From the NCBI RefSeq assembly GCF_030056665.1, contig NZ_JASHIG010000013.1: a stretch of DNA of 64,000 bases; one strand, written 5' to 3'. This DNA is from Flectobacillus roseus (GTDB lineage: Bacteria; Bacteroidota; Bacteroidia; Cytophagales; Spirosomataceae). The stretch's first letter is position 1. Every line of letters begins with the position of its first letter. Under the pieces are notes generated by a model, which saw nothing but the letters and a program-made list of their open reading frames with translations, was not told where the DNA came from and ran no database searches. The position numbers and the translations under genes are program-made. Positions 62,352-64,000 of this stretch are shown one piece after another.

Positions 62352-64000
62352 ATGAAAACGACATCCAATGCGCTTTTTACCCAAAAAATGGTAAAAGAAG
62401 CTTTATCAGCAGCATTTTCAAAACTCAGTCCCAAACAAATGTACCACAACCCCGTCATGTTTACGGTTGAAATCGGTACGGTGGTGATGTTTTTGGTAAG
62501 TATTTATAGTATTTCTCAGCCCGACCAAGGTTCGTTTGTCTATAATGCTATTGTATTTTTCGTTCTTTTTCTAACCTTATTATTTGCCAATTTTGCTGAG
62601 GCTATCGCCGAAGCACGTGGCAAAGCACAGGCAGAATCTTTGCGCAAAACTCGTGAGGAAACGCCAGCCAAATTGCTCAAAAACGACCAAATACAATCGG
62701 TAAGTTCATCGAGTTTGACTAAAGGAGATGTATTCATTTGCGAAGCAGGCGACATAATTCCAAGCGATGGGGAGATTATTGAAGGCTTGGCAACCATAGA
62801 CGAATCAGCCATTACGGGTGAGTCTGCGCCTGTGATTCGTGAAGCAGGTGGTGATAAATCTTCGGTGACAGGTGGTACAAAAGTACTTTCTGATAAAATC
62901 AAAGTACGAGTTACGACACAACCAGGTGAGAGCTTTTTGGATAAAATGATTGCTTTGGTTGAAGGTGCTTCTCGGCAGAAATCACCCAACGAAATCGCCT
63001 TGACTATCTTATTGGCTGGTTTTACCTTAATTTTTATCATCGTATGTGTGAGTCTAAAGCCATTTGCTGACTATGCCAATACGCCTATTACGATTGCGGC
63101 TTATATCTCTCTTTTTGTATGTTTGATTCCAACTACAATTGGGGGACTTCTATCAGCCATTGGTATAGCAGGGATGGACAGAGCTTTGCGTGCCAATGTG
63201 ATTACCAAGTCGGGTAAAGCCGTCGAAACAGCGGGAGATATAGATGTTTTATTGTTGGACAAAACAGGTACTATTACGATCGGTAACCGTAAAGCCACCC
63301 ATTTTTACCCAGCACCTAATCAAAAAACGGAAGATTTTGTTGAGGCGGTCGTTCTGAGCTCATTAGTAGATGAAACCCCAGAAGGGAAATCAGTCATAGA
63401 ATTGGCTAGTCAAATCGGCTATACGATTCCTAAATTGCCAATGGAAGCCAAAGCTATTCCTTTTACCGCCGAAACTCGTGCTTCTGGTGTGGATTTAGGC
63501 AATATAAGTATCAGAAAAGGTGCTATGGATTCTATCAAAAATTGGGTAGAAAAAGCGGGAAATTCTTTTCCTGAAGAAGTAGTGGAAAGAACCAAAAGTA
63601 TTGCCAGTAATGGCGGTACACCTTTGGTAGTGGCTCAAAATCAACAAGTTTTAGGTATTATCGAATTACAAGATATTATCAAAACAGGTATTCAAGAGCG
63701 TTTTGAACGTTTGAGAAAAATGGGGGTAAAAACCGTAATGGTAACAGGTGACAACCCATTGACGGCCAAATATATTGCTCAAAAAGCAGGCGTAGACGAT
63801 TTTATCGCAGAAGCCAAACCTGAAGATAAAATGAACTATATCAAAGCCGAACAAGCTAGCGGTAAACTTGTAGCCATGATGGGTGATGGTACCAACGATG
63901 CTCCTGCCCTAGCCCAAGCCGATGTAGGTGTAGCGATGAACTCTGGTACTGCTGCGGCAAAAGAGGCAAGTAATATGGTGGATTTGGACAATGACCCAAC
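62352..64000 (+). CDS. kdpB: Potassium-transporting ATPase subunit KdpB (partial, runs off the window)
   Basis: The first 549 residues of a P-type ATPase catalytic subunit; KdpB is about 680 residues, so roughly 130 are missing at the window end. TGES (155-158) is the actuator motif, DKTGT (phospho-acceptor Asp303) is intact, and GDGTNDAPALAQADVGVAM (about 511-529) is the hinge motif. It hydrolyses ATP to drive potassium uptake by KdpA. The open frame has no stop before the edge. Confidence 0.96.
   Translation, partial: MKTTSNALFTQKMVKEALSAAFSKLSPKQMYHNPVMFTVEIGTVVMFLVSIYSISQPDQGSFVYNAIVFFVLFLTLLFANFAEAIAEARGKAQAESLRKTREETPAKLLKNDQIQSVSSSSLTKGDVFICEAGDIIPSDGEIIEGLATIDESAITGESAPVIREAGGDKSSVTGGTKVLSDKIKVRVTTQPGESFLDKMIALVEGASRQKSPNEIALTILLAGFTLIFIIVCVSLKPFADYANTPITIAAYISLFVCLIPTTIGGLLSAIGIAGMDRALRANVITKSGKAVETAGDIDVLLLDKTGTITIGNRKATHFYPAPNQKTEDFVEAVVLSSLVDETPEGKSVIELASQIGYTIPKLPMEAKAIPFTAETRASGVDLGNISIRKGAMDSIKNWVEKAGNSFPEEVVERTKSIASNGGTPLVVAQNQQVLGIIELQDIIKTGIQERFERLRKMGVKTVMVTGDNPLTAKYIAQKAGVDDFIAEAKPEDKMNYIKAEQASGKLVAMMGDGTNDAPALAQADVGVAMNSGTAAAKEASNMVDLDNDP

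Noticed and set aside
1..64000. Prophage or insertion sequence
   Set aside because: No integrase, transposase, capsid or terminase frame is found; mobile DNA here is limited to short non-coding repeats.

Overview
The window is AT-rich, has no rRNA, tRNA or CRISPR array, and comes from a chromosome of a Bacteroidota member. The evidence is a T9SS type A C-terminal sorting domain, SprB-like repeats, DUF5690 and DUF5777 proteins, Y_Y_Y/LytTR signalling, an ECF sigma factor paired with a membrane anti-sigma/beta-barrel protein, TAnnTTTG-type -7 boxes and weak ribosome binding sites. The gene mix (planctomycete-type cytochromes, DUF1501/DUF1553, GMC oxidoreductase with a sugar isomerase, DUF1080) suggests an aerobic heterotroph of the order Cytophagales, perhaps near Flectobacillus or Arcicella. 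The genus is a guess.

Layout. 1-8.4 kb: single metabolic and envelope genes (DUF5690 transporter-like protein, carboxylesterase, aldo/keto reductase, DUF1080 hydrolase, Dabb protein, a lipoprotein, a LysR regulator). 8.4-12.1 kb: a same-strand group of secreted proteins with a redox theme (di-haem cytochrome-like lipoprotein, YceI, DUF5777 barrel, Rieske protein). 12.2-19.6 kb: envelope sensing (ECF sigma factor with a trans-envelope anti-sigma/barrel protein, LytTR regulator, Y_Y_Y histidine kinase, OmpA-like protein). 20.2-38.2 kb: an 18-kb four-gene cell-surface operon that encodes a 1980-residue Ig/SprB T9SS protein, an outer-membrane barrel, a 2689-residue giant ending in two bulb-lectin modules, and a fibronectin-type protein. 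This operon is the best candidate here for an undescribed system. 38.5-47.6 kb: an AraC regulator divergent from a GMC oxidoreductase/isomerase pair, an Ada-like repair protein, OsmC, and a rhamnogalacturonan lyase-like enzyme. 48-53 kb: NADP isocitrate dehydrogenase, Sua5, the bicarbonate transporter SbtA and a second LysR protein nearly identical in design to the first. 53.3-59.7 kb: a planctomycete-type cytochrome/DUF1501/DUF1553 operon. 60.3 kb to the end: the kdp potassium pump operon with two microproteins (kdpF and an unnamed one), kdpA, and a kdpB cut by the window edge.

The intergenic regions carry several families of short, palindromic dispersed repeats (called A, B, C and E below), each present two or more times in these 64 kb and often sitting directly at gene ends or starts. 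They are non-coding, differ by substitutions and indels, and occur in both orientations, as expected of non-autonomous mobile or REP-like elements. I know of no published description of these exact families.

How the genes may work together. Sugar turnover outside the cytoplasm is served by the GMC oxidoreductase, isomerase, DUF1080, lyase-like and DUF1553-group proteins. The T9SS operon probably builds an adhesive surface structure, and the neighbouring kinase, LytTR, sigma/anti-sigma and OmpA-like genes could sense or control the envelope. SbtA and Kdp handle bicarbonate and potassium uptake. These functional links are inferences from domain content and gene order.
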